Of a stretch of 64,000 nucleotides of DNA, positions 35,195 to 43,651 are shown one piece after another (the stretch's first letter is position 1; each line of letters starts with the position of its first letter). A model generated the notes under the pieces. That model was not told where the DNA came from and did no database searches. It saw only the letters and a program-made list of their open reading frames with translations. Location of the stretch: positions 62,001 through 126,000 of the forward strand of contig CAWAXG010000075.1 in NCBI GenBank assembly GCA_963785755.1. The letters are read 5' to 3'. The translations under genes were made by a program, and so were the position numbers. The DNA comes from JACCXG01 sp963785755. Lineage in GTDB: Bacteria; Acidobacteriota; Vicinamibacteria; Vicinamibacterales; 2-12-FULL-66-21.

Positions 35195-36436
35195 TCAGGA
35201 CGCGACGCCGACGGCGGCCGCGTCATCCAGAGCCGTGTAGATGCGTTCGAGAGCGGCAATCAACTCGCGCCGGCGGAGGGCGTAGGTCTCGGGATCGATC
35301 GACTGCTCGCGCTGTTGCTGTTCGAGCGTGGTCAACTCTTCGAACAACCGCTCGCGCCGCGATTCGAGCTCGAGGCGATGAGCATCGCGCGGCGCGTGTG
35401 TGTCTCCCGCACGAAACGACGCCCACCCGCCGGCAACAAGGACCACGATCGCGAGGGACAGCGCCAGCGTGCGCGGCCAGGTCGGCTGATGGGGCATTCC
35501 CGAAAAGCTGAAGCGCAGAACCTCTCCCGCCGACACGGCGCCGCCGCGGCCGGCGATATAGATGTTGCCCTGGGCCGGCATGTCGCGCTGTTCGGAGATC
35601 TGCGGCGACACCAGCCGCATGTCGCCGACCTTCTGCGCCACCACCGCCAGATGTCTCAGCGGCAAAGGCAGCGGCTGCTCGATGTCGAGATTGGCATCAC
35701 CGAACGGGAGCGTGTAAGCAACCTGCACCAGCGTGGCTCCCGGCGCGAACGGGCCCGCGATTTTCACCTCCCGGCCACTGACTGACGCCTGTTTGGACGA
35801 GCCCTCGAGGATCGTCGCGCCGCGCGCATCCGGGGGCAATTCGAAAGCCACCGGCTTCTGGGGTTGAACGGGCGCCGGCGAGGCATTCAGGATTTGCAGG
35901 ATATAGAAGGCCGTCAGTCCATCCTCGCCCATTTCGAACACGAAGCGCGATTCGTCGCCGAACACGACACTGCCAGGCGTCCCGGGCTGGACCGGAGGCG
36001 TGCTGCCCTGCGCGGGATCGGACGCGGATGCCGGCGGCGAGGACGAATCCGCCGCCACGAGCATCAGCCGGATGCCACCGTTCGCGGGAACCGTGAATTC
36101 CTGCGATTCCAGCCGCTCGCTGCCGGCCGTTGCGGTCGCCCGCAGACGAGCGCCCACCGGCAGCTCCTTGAATTCGGCTCTGCCGCTGTCATTGGTGATC
36201 GCGGTTCGGGTCTGTCCGGCGCCGATGATCTCGACGGTCTGACTGGTGAGGGGATTGGTCAGGGACCCGCGAATCACTCGCACCGTCACGGTGCCTGTCG
36301 GAAGATCGCCGACGGGAAGCGGCACTCCCGACATCCGGCGGGGATCCGGCATCTGCCGTGCCTGCAGAGTCGACATCGCCGGCAGCGCAATGGCCACCAG
36401 GAGCGCCAGCAGACCGCGGGATCGAACAGCGGACAT
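35195..36436 (-). CDS. unnamed ccm-operon protein: exported, Ig-like domain, C-terminal membrane helix
   Basis: 413 residues from ATG 36436, which overlaps the stop of the gene before it (TGATG). Order: signal peptide (about 6-26); a carboxypeptidase-regulatory-like beta-sandwich (TVTVRVIRGSL to LMLVAA, about 47-125); a Ser/Pro-rich linker; a further beta-rich domain (about 160-320) with FALPFGDANLD-like strands; a membrane helix LALSLAIVVLVAGGWASF (about 341-358); and a charged coiled coil. So most of the protein is periplasmic with a cytoplasmic tail. I do not recognise a named family. Its position between ccmF/H and ccmA suggests a maturation or apocytochrome-handling role, perhaps in place of CcmI. 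Confidence 0.6.
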   Translation of the reverse strand: MSAVRSRGLLALLVAIALPAMSTLQARQMPDPRRMSGVPLPVGDLPTGTVTVRVIRGSLTNPLTSQTVEIIGAGQTRTAITNDSGRAEFKELPVGARLRATATAGSERLESQEFTVPANGGIRLMLVAADSSSPPASASDPAQGSTPPVQPGTPGSVVFGDESRFVFEMGEDGLTAFYILQILNASPAPVQPQKPVAFELPPDARGATILEGSSKQASVSGREVKIAGPFAPGATLVQVAYTLPFGDANLDIEQPLPLPLRHLAVVAQKVGDMRLVSPQISEQRDMPAQGNIYIAGRGGAVSAGEVLRFSFSGMPHQPTWPRTLALSLAIVVLVAGGWASFRAGDTHAPRDAHRLELESRRERLFEELTTLEQQQREQSIDPETYALRRRELIAALERIYTALDDAAAVGVAS

Positions 36437-37080
36437 CAGGACTCGGCCGCCCTCACGAGTTTCGTTCCGCACCGCTTGCAGAATGCGGCATCCGAATCGT
36501 TCGCGGTGCCGCACGCGCACGTGGCCTCGGCGGCGGCCGCGGCTGCTCGCTTCGCCTGCGGCTTTGCCGCCGTGCCTTTGCCTGGTGCACGCCGCAGCCG
36601 TGCGGTGAGCTCCCGCTCGATCAGTTCGCGATACCCCGCTTCAGCGTCGACCTGCTTCATCAGCTGCATCGCGCGGGCGCGAAGACGCCCTGCCATCTCC
36701 TCGAAGTCTTTCGGCGAGACCTTCCCCATCGCGCGATCGAACTCGAGCTCCTTGATGGCACGAAGGGTCAGCTGCTTCTCGCGTTCGAGGATGGCGCGCA
36801 TGCCTTCGCTGAGCGGCTCCCCGACCGTTGCCACGTCGGCACTCGCCAGCGGGGCGAGCGTCCGGTACAGCGCCGCGGCGGCGAACCCGGCCGCGCCAAT
36901 CGTCAGGCTGATCAGCACCAGGTGTTCAGGGCGGGACTGCCGGGCCATGACGACGGCCGCGGTGGCGGTCAACAGCGACGCCAGGACGAAGAAGTGCCAC
37001 GGCTTGAAAGCGTCCGGCCGCTTCAGTTCGCGTTCGGGCACGCGCGCGTCAGCGCGATCAATCGAGGTCGCGGAGCTCAT
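36436..37080 (-). CDS. unnamed ccm-operon protein with two membrane helices and zinc ribbon
   Basis: 214 residues from ATG 37080, overlapping the end of ccmF/H by 23 bases. Two adjacent helices, WHFFVLASLLTATAAVVMA (about 28-46) and LVLISLTIGAAGFAAAALY (about 54-72), are followed by a long amphipathic helix region with KQLTLRAIKELEFDRAMGKV, an Ala-rich linker, and a C-terminal zinc ribbon CACG...CKRCG (about 190-207). The two-helix plus ELEFDRAMGKVS pattern resembles the membrane part of CcmI/CycH-like proteins, though without tetratricopeptide repeats. Function inferred from operon. Confidence 0.6.
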   Translation of the reverse strand: MSSATSIDRADARVPERELKRPDAFKPWHFFVLASLLTATAAVVMARQSRPEHLVLISLTIGAAGFAAAALYRTLAPLASADVATVGEPLSEGMRAILEREKQLTLRAIKELEFDRAMGKVSPKDFEEMAGRLRARAMQLMKQVDAEAGYRELIERELTARLRRAPGKGTAAKPQAKRAAAAAAEATCACGTANDSDAAFCKRCGTKLVRAAES

Positions 37081-39514
37081 CGTCCAGGCGTGTCCGAAGA
37101 TCGGGGTCGTCGGGCGTGCGCGCGGCCGCCTCGCCGTCGTGATCGGTGCGGCGGCGCGACCAGCGGCGCGCAATGAACACCGCCGCGAATGCGCTCGTCA
37201 GGCCGATGCCGTAGGGAACGATCCAGGCAAGACGGTTGAAGCCCTTGTCGATCGGCCGCGCCAGAATCGCCTGGGTTCCGTAATCCGAGGCGAACGCCGC
37301 AAGCACCTGATCACGGTTCATGCCGGCGCCGACATATTCGTCGAGCTTCGCCTTCTGCGCGTCGAGACCGTGACAATTCGGCACCATCGGGCAATCGTTC
37401 ATCGGGCGGCGGCAGCCGCAGGTGCAGAGAATCTCAGCCTCGAGCTGCTTCCGCAGCGCGCTCTTCACCGCCGGCGCCTGCGCCCCCAGGGCCGCGGGCG
37501 TCAGGAGCATCAGCAGCACCACCGACGTGGTGGCGGCGCCCGAAGGCACCTTCGCCGCCGCGTACGCGAACGCCCCTTCCGGCATCATGGCGAGCACCGT
37601 CCCGAAGGCGAGGATCGCGAATCCGAACCAGATCCAGTTCACCAGCGGATTCACCGTCACCGCATAAGTCGCCGTCTGTTCGGCCGCGTCGTACCCCGCC
37701 AGCACGATGTAGACGTCTTCCGCGATGCCGCGCCGGATGGCCACCTCCGTCGTCGGCGGATCCTTCTCGCGCTTGGCGAAGAACCACTTCGCCGGCTCCA
37801 TCGTGCCAATCGGCTGCCCGTCCTCCAGCAGCGTGACGTGGCCGGTGATCATCTGCTTCTGGACGTCGCTCGTGACGCGCAGGGCATCGTGGCGGATCGT
37901 GAAGTGCGACAACGAGACCTGTTCGCCGGGCTTGAGCAGGGCTTCTGTTTCGTGTTTGAACCCTTCGCCGGCGAATCCGAGGAACATCACCGCAATCCCG
38001 ACATGGACGATGTACCCGCCGTAGCGCCGCTTCGAGCGGCTGACGAGCCCGATCATCGCCGTCAGCCTGTCGCTGCCGGTTGCCGCCCGCCGTATTTCCC
38101 CGCCACGGATGAACTCCTGCCCAATCGTGCCGAACACGAACGCGCACAGCGCGAAACAGATCCCCGAGCTCCAGACCCGCACGCCCAGCGCGACCAGCGC
38201 GCCGGACACCAGCAGCGCAAAAGCGACCGGCCACATGAACTGGTCGATCAGGTTGGCGGTCGTGGATTTCCGCCATGCCAGCAACGGCCCGACGCCGGTC
38301 AGTACGAGCAGCACGAGCCCGACCGGCAGCATCCATTGGTTGAAGAACGGCGGTCCGACCGTCAGCCGTTCGCCGGTGACCGCTTCGCTCAATGTCGGGA
38401 ACATCGTGGCGAACAGGACGAAGAACGCGGAGAACAGCAGAATCCAGTTGTTCGCGAGGAACGCGGCCTCACGGGAGACCCAGGAATCCAGCTCGTTGCG
38501 CGAGCGCAGCAGCGGCAGCCGATAGATCACGAGCCCGAAACTGAACGTGAGGATGATCACCATGAAGATGGTGAACAGCCGCGCGAGCTCCGGATCTTCG
38601 CCGAACGCGTGCACGGACTGGACGACCCCGGACCGCGTCATGAACGTGGCGAAGATCGTCAGGAAGAAGGTCGTGATGACGAGCGTCACGTTCCAGACGC
38701 GCAGCATGCCGCGCCGTTCCTGCACCATCACCGAGTGCAGAAACGCCGTCGCCGTGAACCACGGCAGCAGGCCGGCGTTTTCGACCGGATCCCAGGTCCA
38801 GTAGCCACCCCACCCGAGCTCCTCGTACGCCCACAGCATGCCGAGCGTGAGGCCGAACGACAGCGCCAGCCAGCCGACCATCGTCCAGCGTCGCACGGCT
38901 CGAAGCCAGGCATCGTCCAGGTGCCCGGTGATCAGCGCCGCGATTCCGAAGGCGAATGGAATCGTCATCGCCACCAGCCCGACGTACAGGGACGGCGGGT
39001 GGATCGCCATGTAGAAGTTCTGGAGGAGCGGATTGAGCCCCTCTCCGTCCGGCGGCGCACTCGTGACGTAGGTCGAGAACGGGTTGTTGTGCACGACCAT
39101 CAGGAGCAGGAAGAACATCTCCGTTGCCGCGATGACGGAGACGACCCAGGGGATCAGTTCGCGGTGACGCTCGCGATTCGTGTAGACCGCAATGGCCCCG
39201 AAGACGCTCAGCAGGAAGACCCAGAACATGATCGAGCCGTCGAGACCGCCCCAATAAGATGCGACCTTGTAGGGCAGCGGCAGCCCGGCGTCGGAATATC
39301 GCGCAACGTATTTGATCGAGTAGTTGTTGGTGAGGAAGGCGTGGACCATGACGCCGGACGCGACGGTCATCAGGGCCGTGACCAGGTAGAACGCGCCCAC
39401 GCCGCTTTCGATCAATCGTGACGAACGGCGGCGCGCGCCAGCGACCGATACCGCGATCACATAGGCACAGGCCACGAACGACGCGAGGAGGAGGAAGTTG
39501 CCGAGCGCTGGCAT
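37058..39514 (-). CDS. ccmF: CcmF haem lyase fused to a C-terminal CcmH-like thiol domain
   Basis: 818 residues. The first 650 are CcmF, with many membrane helices and the WWD motif WGGYWTWDPVEN (235-246) that binds haem, plus conserved periplasmic histidines (IHPPSL near 171-176). After a helix near 660-680 comes a CcmH/NrfF/CycL domain: QLEAEILCTCGCRRPMNDCP (690-709), with CTCGC at 697-701 in place of the usual LRCxxC, followed by the three-helix bundle and a final membrane helix (about 764-784). Normally ccmF and ccmH are separate genes. The fused protein would hold both haem lyase and apocytochrome thiol handling. Confidence 0.93.
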   Translation of the reverse strand: MPALGNFLLLASFVACAYVIAVSVAGARRRSSRLIESGVGAFYLVTALMTVASGVMVHAFLTNNYSIKYVARYSDAGLPLPYKVASYWGGLDGSIMFWVFLLSVFGAIAVYTNRERHRELIPWVVSVIAATEMFFLLLMVVHNNPFSTYVTSAPPDGEGLNPLLQNFYMAIHPPSLYVGLVAMTIPFAFGIAALITGHLDDAWLRAVRRWTMVGWLALSFGLTLGMLWAYEELGWGGYWTWDPVENAGLLPWFTATAFLHSVMVQERRGMLRVWNVTLVITTFFLTIFATFMTRSGVVQSVHAFGEDPELARLFTIFMVIILTFSFGLVIYRLPLLRSRNELDSWVSREAAFLANNWILLFSAFFVLFATMFPTLSEAVTGERLTVGPPFFNQWMLPVGLVLLVLTGVGPLLAWRKSTTANLIDQFMWPVAFALLVSGALVALGVRVWSSGICFALCAFVFGTIGQEFIRGGEIRRAATGSDRLTAMIGLVSRSKRRYGGYIVHVGIAVMFLGFAGEGFKHETEALLKPGEQVSLSHFTIRHDALRVTSDVQKQMITGHVTLLEDGQPIGTMEPAKWFFAKREKDPPTTEVAIRRGIAEDVYIVLAGYDAAEQTATYAVTVNPLVNWIWFGFAILAFGTVLAMMPEGAFAYAAAKVPSGAATTSVVLLMLLTPAALGAQAPAVKSALRKQLEAEILCTCGCRRPMNDCPMVPNCHGLDAQKAKLDEYVGAGMNRDQVLAAFASDYGTQAILARPIDKGFNRLAWIVPYGIGLTSAFAAVFIARRWSRRRTDHDGEAAARTPDDPDLRTRLDDELRDLD

Positions 39515-39542
39515 GCTCTGTCCTTTCTGCGGCGCCGGGCCG

Positions 39543-39959
39543 TCAGCTGCCGGTTGTGGGCGGGACGCCTGCCTTCGAGGGCTCGTACTTCGACGGGCAC
39601 TTCCCGATCACGCCATCGCGCTCGACCGTGAACCCTTCCGAGCTCAGCTTCCCTTTCAGGACGACCTCCGAGCCTTCCTTGAACGTGTCGGGAACCACGC
39701 CCTTGTAATGCGCCTCGACGACGCTGCCGTTGTTGTGGACCTTGAACCGGTAATCGAGCGAGTTCCGCTTTCGCTCGATCCCGGTTGCGTACCCGTGCAA
39801 CTGCAGCCGTTTGCCGTGCCAGGCGCCGGGGTCGGTCATCACCTCGTCGACCCGCTTGTCGTACTGCGTTTCATCGCGAAGCGTGGCGAACATGAGGCCG
39901 GTCAGAGCGACCAGGACGACCACGATCGTGGCGGCGATCTTGAAAGGTTTGGCAGTCAT
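39543..39959 (-). CDS. ccmE: haem chaperone CcmE, CxxxY (Cys) type
   Basis: 138 residues. N-terminal membrane anchor (about 7-26), then the OB-fold beta-barrel with VMTDPGAWHGKRLQLHGYAT and YKGVVPDTFKEGSEVVLKG. The usual haem-binding histidine motif (HxxxY) is replaced by CPSKY: Cys121 and Tyr125. This Cys form is known from Desulfovibrio and archaeal systems. CcmE ferries haem from CcmABCD to CcmF. It is 28 bases before the ccmF/H start. Confidence 0.92.
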   Translation of the reverse strand: MTAKPFKIAATIVVVLVALTGLMFATLRDETQYDKRVDEVMTDPGAWHGKRLQLHGYATGIERKRNSLDYRFKVHNNGSVVEAHYKGVVPDTFKEGSEVVLKGKLSSEGFTVERDGVIGKCPSKYEPSKAGVPPTTGS

Positions 39960-39985
39960 AAATCCCTGCAGCCTACGGAGTTACC

Positions 39986-40549
39986 TCAGCATAGCATGCC
40001 CGCGTCCTTGAGGATCCGGTAGACGGCGGCCACAGGGAGGCCCACGACATTCGACCAGGATCCCTCAATCCAGTCGACGAATCGTGAAGCCTTGCCCTGG
40101 ATCGCATACGCTCCCGCTTTCCCCTCGGGCTCGCCAGTCGCGACATACGACTCGATTTCGGCGTCGGTCAACGGTGTGAAGCGGACGCGCGTGGAGACGA
40201 CCTCGACCGCTTCGCGACCGCCTGCCACCAAGACGACGGCGGTCAGGACTTCGTGAACAGACCCCGACAACAACCTCAGCATTTCTTTCGCATCGGTGGC
40301 GCTGGCCGGTTTGCCGAGCACCTGACCGCGCGCCACGACGATCGTATCGGCAGCCAGCACTGGCCTGCCTTCGTGTCTCCCGACTGTCGCCCGCGCCTTT
40401 TCCCGCGCCACGCGCATCGCGTAGTCGGCAGGAGGTTCGTTGGGAAGCGGCGTCTCGTCGACGTCCGCCGGCGCAACGTCGAAATCGAAACCGGCGCTCG
40501 TCAGCAGCTCCGCGCGGCGGGGAGATGCAGAGGCCAGGACCAGGCGCAT
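39986..40549 (-). CDS. maf: Maf-type nucleoside triphosphate pyrophosphatase
   Basis: 187 residues. LASASPRRAELLTSAG (4-19) is the family opening, LAADTIVVARGQVLGKP (about 65-81) holds the catalytic Asp, and GKAGAYAIQGKASRFVDWIEGSWSNVVGLP (split as in the family, about 142-171) closes the site. Maf enzymes hydrolyse non-canonical or pyrimidine nucleoside triphosphates to monophosphates. Runs into ccmE with 26 bases between, so may head the ccm operon. Its ATG overlaps that of the divergent gene region. Confidence 0.94.
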   Translation of the reverse strand: MRLVLASASPRRAELLTSAGFDFDVAPADVDETPLPNEPPADYAMRVAREKARATVGRHEGRPVLAADTIVVARGQVLGKPASATDAKEMLRLLSGSVHEVLTAVVLVAGGREAVEVVSTRVRFTPLTDAEIESYVATGEPEGKAGAYAIQGKASRFVDWIEGSWSNVVGLPVAAVYRILKDAGMLC

Positions 40550-40571
40550 GCGTTTGATAGTATCGCCGGAG

Positions 40572-40862
40572 GTGATACCGCTTCAGAACTTCGCCACCAG
40601 CGTCCTCGCGGAAATCGTCCGGAAACAGCCGTCTTCTCCGGCCCGCACGAACTTCGCCTGGGAGCTCGCGGTGGGTCCCGGGCTCGCGCGCTCGACGACG
40701 ATCGACCTCCAGGACGGCGTGTTGACCGTTCGCGCGCGTGACCAGCGATGGGCGTGCGAGGTCGACCGCGCCCTCCCGACGATTCTCGCGCGCCTCCAGC
40801 ACCTGCTCGGGGCCTCGACCGTCACGCGGATCGACATCGCCGGCGAATCGGACCAGGACTAG
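40572..40862 (+). CDS. DUF721/DciA-like protein
   Basis: 96 residues if GTG 40572 is used; ATG 40548 would add 8 residues but lies on the divergent maf start. The sequence FAWELAVGPGLARSTTIDLQ and LTVRARDQRWACEVDRALPTI matches the DUF721 fold, a small KH-like nucleic-acid-binding domain. DciA proteins load the replicative helicase in bacteria lacking DnaC. GGAGG sits immediately against the GTG, an unusually short spacing, so the start is uncertain. Followed 10 bases later by thiolase. Confidence 0.7.
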   Translation: MIPLQNFATSVLAEIVRKQPSSPARTNFAWELAVGPGLARSTTIDLQDGVLTVRARDQRWACEVDRALPTILARLQHLLGASTVTRIDIAGESDQD

Positions 40863-40872
40863 CGAACACGAT

Positions 40873-42054
40873 ATGCGCGAATCAGTCATCGTCTCGGCCG
40901 TCCGCACGCCGACGGGCAGGTTTCTCGGGGCGCTGAAAGCCTTCACCGCGCCCGAGCTCGGCGCCATGGTCGTGCGCGAAGCGGTCAGGCGCGCGGCAAT
41001 CGATCCGGCGAGCGTCGACGAATGCATCATGGGCAACGTCATCCAGGCGGGGAACGGCCAGAATCCCGCGCGGCAGGCGGCGCTCAATGGCGGTCTGGCC
41101 GATCGCGTCGCCGCCATGACGATCAACAAGGTCTGCGGGTCCGGCTTGAAGGCGGTGATGCTCGCCGCGCAGGGAATCGCAACCGGCGACATCGACATTG
41201 CCGTCGCCGGCGGCATGGAATCGATGAGCAACTCCCCCTACCTGCTGCCGCGCGTGCGGGAGGGACTGCGCATGGGCAACGGCGAGATCGTCGACTCGTT
41301 GATCAAAGACGGTCTCTGGTGCTCGTTCGAGCAGTGTCACATGGGGCTCTCGGGTGAGGTCGTTGCGGAGATGTTCTCGGTTGGCCGCCGCGAGCAGGAC
41401 GACTACGCCGCGGCCAGCCATCGCAAAGCGGCGCACGCGGCTCGCGAGGGCTGGTTCAGCGGCGAGATTCTGCCGATCGAGATCCCGCAGAAGAAGGGGA
41501 ACCCGGTCATCGTCGATCGGGATGAACCGGTGCGGGAGGACACGACGCCCGAGTCGCTGGCCGGATTGAAACCGGCGTTCAAGAAAGATGGAACCGTGAC
41601 CGCCGGCAATGCGCCGGGCGTGAACGACGCGGCCGCCGCCGTCGTGATCATGGCGGCCGAGACGGCTCGCGATCTGGGCCTCACGCCGATGGTTCGCGTC
41701 GTCGGTCAGGCGACGAGCGGACTTGCGCCGAAGCTCGTCATGATGACGCCGGTCGAAGCCGTGCGCCGTGTCGCCGCGAAGATCGGCTGGAAGCTGGACG
41801 AGGTCGACCTTTTCGAGATCAACGAGGCGTTCTCGGTGCAGGCGGTCGCGGTCATGCGCGAGCTCGGGATCGATCCGGCACGCGTGAACGTCCACGGCGG
41901 CGCGGTGGCGCTGGGGCATGCGATCGGCGCCAGCGGCGCACGCGTGCTCACGACGCTGATTTACGCGATGAAGCGCCGTGGCGCGCGACGCGGGATCGCC
42001 GCGCTGTGCCTGGGCGGCGGAAACGGTGTCGCGCTGGCCATCGAAGCCCTCTAG
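40873..42054 (+). CDS. acetyl-CoA C-acetyltransferase (thiolase)
   Basis: 393 residues. The nucleophilic cysteine is Cys88 in NKVCGSGLKAV, the catalytic histidine is in NVHGGAVALGHAIGASG (about 337-353) and the second cysteine is in CLGGGNG (about 379-385). Condenses or cleaves acetoacetyl-CoA. Together with the 3-hydroxyacyl-CoA dehydrogenase at 42803 it forms the start of the acetoacetyl-CoA to 3-hydroxybutyryl-CoA path, serving butyrate, PHB or fatty acid metabolism. ATG 40873 gives a standard N terminus. Confidence 0.95.
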   Translation: MRESVIVSAVRTPTGRFLGALKAFTAPELGAMVVREAVRRAAIDPASVDECIMGNVIQAGNGQNPARQAALNGGLADRVAAMTINKVCGSGLKAVMLAAQGIATGDIDIAVAGGMESMSNSPYLLPRVREGLRMGNGEIVDSLIKDGLWCSFEQCHMGLSGEVVAEMFSVGRREQDDYAAASHRKAAHAAREGWFSGEILPIEIPQKKGNPVIVDRDEPVREDTTPESLAGLKPAFKKDGTVTAGNAPGVNDAAAAVVIMAAETARDLGLTPMVRVVGQATSGLAPKLVMMTPVEAVRRVAAKIGWKLDEVDLFEINEAFSVQAVAVMRELGIDPARVNVHGGAVALGHAIGASGARVLTTLIYAMKRRGARRGIAALCLGGGNGVALAIEAL

Positions 42055-42063
42055 CGCTCTAAG

Positions 42064-42436
42064 ATGCTCGAGGGGGCGCCGCTGGCCACCCAGGACTTGG
42101 ATCTGTGGCTGGAGCGATTGGACGACCGCGTCTCCGGCGCCGCGCGGGATGCCGGCGGGTTCTGGGTGTCCGGCTTCGGCGCCCAGCCCCCCGCGTTCGG
42201 CGGCAGCGGCCTGGAACGCCTCGATGTGGTCCTGACGGCTCATGGACTCGACGACTTCGATGTCGAGTATGCCCGCAGCATCGAACGCGAGATTCGACGG
42301 GGTGCCGGTACGGGTCCTGCCGCTTGCGCGGGTTATCGCCAGCAAGCGCGCCACCAACCGTCCGAAGGACCAGGCCGCCCTCCCGGCGCTGGAGGCGACG
42401 CTGCTGGCGAAACATCGTCGAGAAGACGCCGGCTGA
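42064..42436 (+). pseudogene. truncated, frameshifted nucleotidyltransferase remnant
   Basis: Frame one (42064 to about 42290) reads GAPLATQDLDLWLERLDD then AARDAGGFWVSGFGAQPPAF and ERLDVVLTAHGLDDFDVEYA. The second frame from about 42290 reads FDGVPVRVLPLARVIASKRA then NRPKDQAALPALEATLL and stops at 42434-42436. Together these are the middle and end of an AbiEii/DUF6036-type nucleotidyltransferase, whose family has a fold-defining N-terminal VVGG...HG segment that is absent here. The deletion point coincides with the thiolase stop, so the N terminus was lost and the frame has slipped. Such genes are often toxin-antitoxin or repair-associated. Confidence 0.65.
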
Positions 42437-42802
42437 AGCTTGCGGCCGGACCGGCCGGGGTATCCGCGCACCGAGAAGCGCCACGGCACGCTGCGCGCCG
42501 GTGCTACCGCTCGGGGCGCTGAACCGCTGGAGATAGCCTCGTCAGCCCCGCGAGCGGCAGATCGAACCGGTATTCGGCCGCGTCAGCGGCCAACGCGCCG
42601 GGGTCAATGGCGCGCGACACGGTCAAGACCACAACACCGACGCATCGACAATCTTCGCGGATCGCCAGCGCTCGTGACGACCGGACCGGAACGCTCCGCG
42701 ACCGCCCCGAGCATCCGCGGAGATCCTCGCCAGTCCGCGACTCGTCCCCTGCTTCCCTTTGTTGTCTTGCCAAGCCGGCCGCTTTCGGACATTCTGCGGT
42801 CG
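42437..42802. other. 366-base gene-poor region after the nucleotidyltransferase remnant
   Basis: No convincing intact gene. On the minus strand (42504 to about 42680) a short frame ends with EYRFDLPLAGLTRLSP, which has the sound of the C-terminal end of a VWFA-related acidobacterial protein, but it lacks a start and the rest of the domain. A T-rich stretch just before 42780 may contain the promoter of the dehydrogenase gene. Probably decayed sequence together with the preceding pseudogene. Confidence 0.4.
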
Positions 42803-43651
42803 ATGGAGATTACTCGCATAGGCGTCGTGGGCGCGGGCACCATGGGGAACGGCATCGCCCAGGTGTTCACGCAGGCCCGGTGTTCCGTCCGGCTCATCGA
42901 TGCGGCCCCGAGCGCGCTGGATCGGGCCCGCGCGGAGATCGAGAAGAGCCTGGCCAAGTTCGTCGAAAAGGGGCGCATGTCCCCGACCGATCGCGACGCC
43001 GCGATGGGCCGCCTCGCCACGAGCACGAACGTCGACGCGCTCGCCGACGTGGATTACGTCGTCGAGGCCATCTTCGAGGACGTCGAGGCCAAGCGCGGGC
43101 TGTTCGCCAGGCTCGATCAGGTCACGCGGCCGGGCGTGATCCTGTCGTCCAACACCTCGTCCATCTCGATCACGCTCCTTGGCGCGGCCACCACACGCCC
43201 GGACAAGGTCCTCGGGATGCATTTCATGAACCCGGTCCCGATCATGACGCTGGTCGAATTGATCCGCGGGCAGGCCACGTCCGCGGAATCGATGCTCGTG
43301 GCGACCGAGTTGTGCATGCGGCTCAACAAGACTGCGGTCGAAGCGGCGGACTATCCGGGCTTCATCGCCAACCGTATCCTGATGCCGATGATCAACGAGG
43401 CGGTCTACGCGCTGATGGAGGGTGTGGGAACCGCCGATTCGATCGATACGGTCATGAAGCTCGGCATGAATCATCCGATGGGCCCGCTGTCGCTGGCCGA
43501 TTTCATCGGCCTCGACGTCTGTCTGGCGATCATGGAGGTGCTGCACGAGGGCCTCGGCGATCCGAAGTACCGGCCGTGTCCGCTGCTGCGTCGCATGGTG
43601 GCGGCCGGGCACCTCGGCAGGAAAAGCGGCCAGGGGTTCTACCGCTACTGA
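42803..43651 (+). CDS. hbd: 3-hydroxyacyl-CoA (3-hydroxybutyryl-CoA) dehydrogenase
   Basis: 282 residues from ATG 42803, the standard length. NAD-binding GVVGAGTMGNGIAQVF (7-22), SSNTSSISIT (about 115-124) and MHFMNPVPIMTLVELI (about 138-153) carry the catalytic His and the substrate pocket; NRILMPMINEAVY lines the dimer interface. Reduces acetoacetyl-CoA to 3-hydroxybutyryl-CoA or the reverse. It pairs functionally with the thiolase upstream although a decayed segment separates them. Longer upstream reading in the same frame is not protein-like. Confidence 0.94.
   Translation: MEITRIGVVGAGTMGNGIAQVFTQARCSVRLIDAAPSALDRARAEIEKSLAKFVEKGRMSPTDRDAAMGRLATSTNVDALADVDYVVEAIFEDVEAKRGLFARLDQVTRPGVILSSNTSSISITLLGAATTRPDKVLGMHFMNPVPIMTLVELIRGQATSAESMLVATELCMRLNKTAVEAADYPGFIANRILMPMINEAVYALMEGVGTADSIDTVMKLGMNHPMGPLSLADFIGLDVCLAIMEVLHEGLGDPKYRPCPLLRRMVAAGHLGRKSGQGFYRY

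Noticed and set aside
35864..39421. A 1185-codon open frame on the plus strand opposite ccmF/H and its neighbours.
   Set aside because: Its product is Arg/Gln/His-rich with no domain; it mirrors third-position GC on the other strand. The minus strand has full ccm homology.
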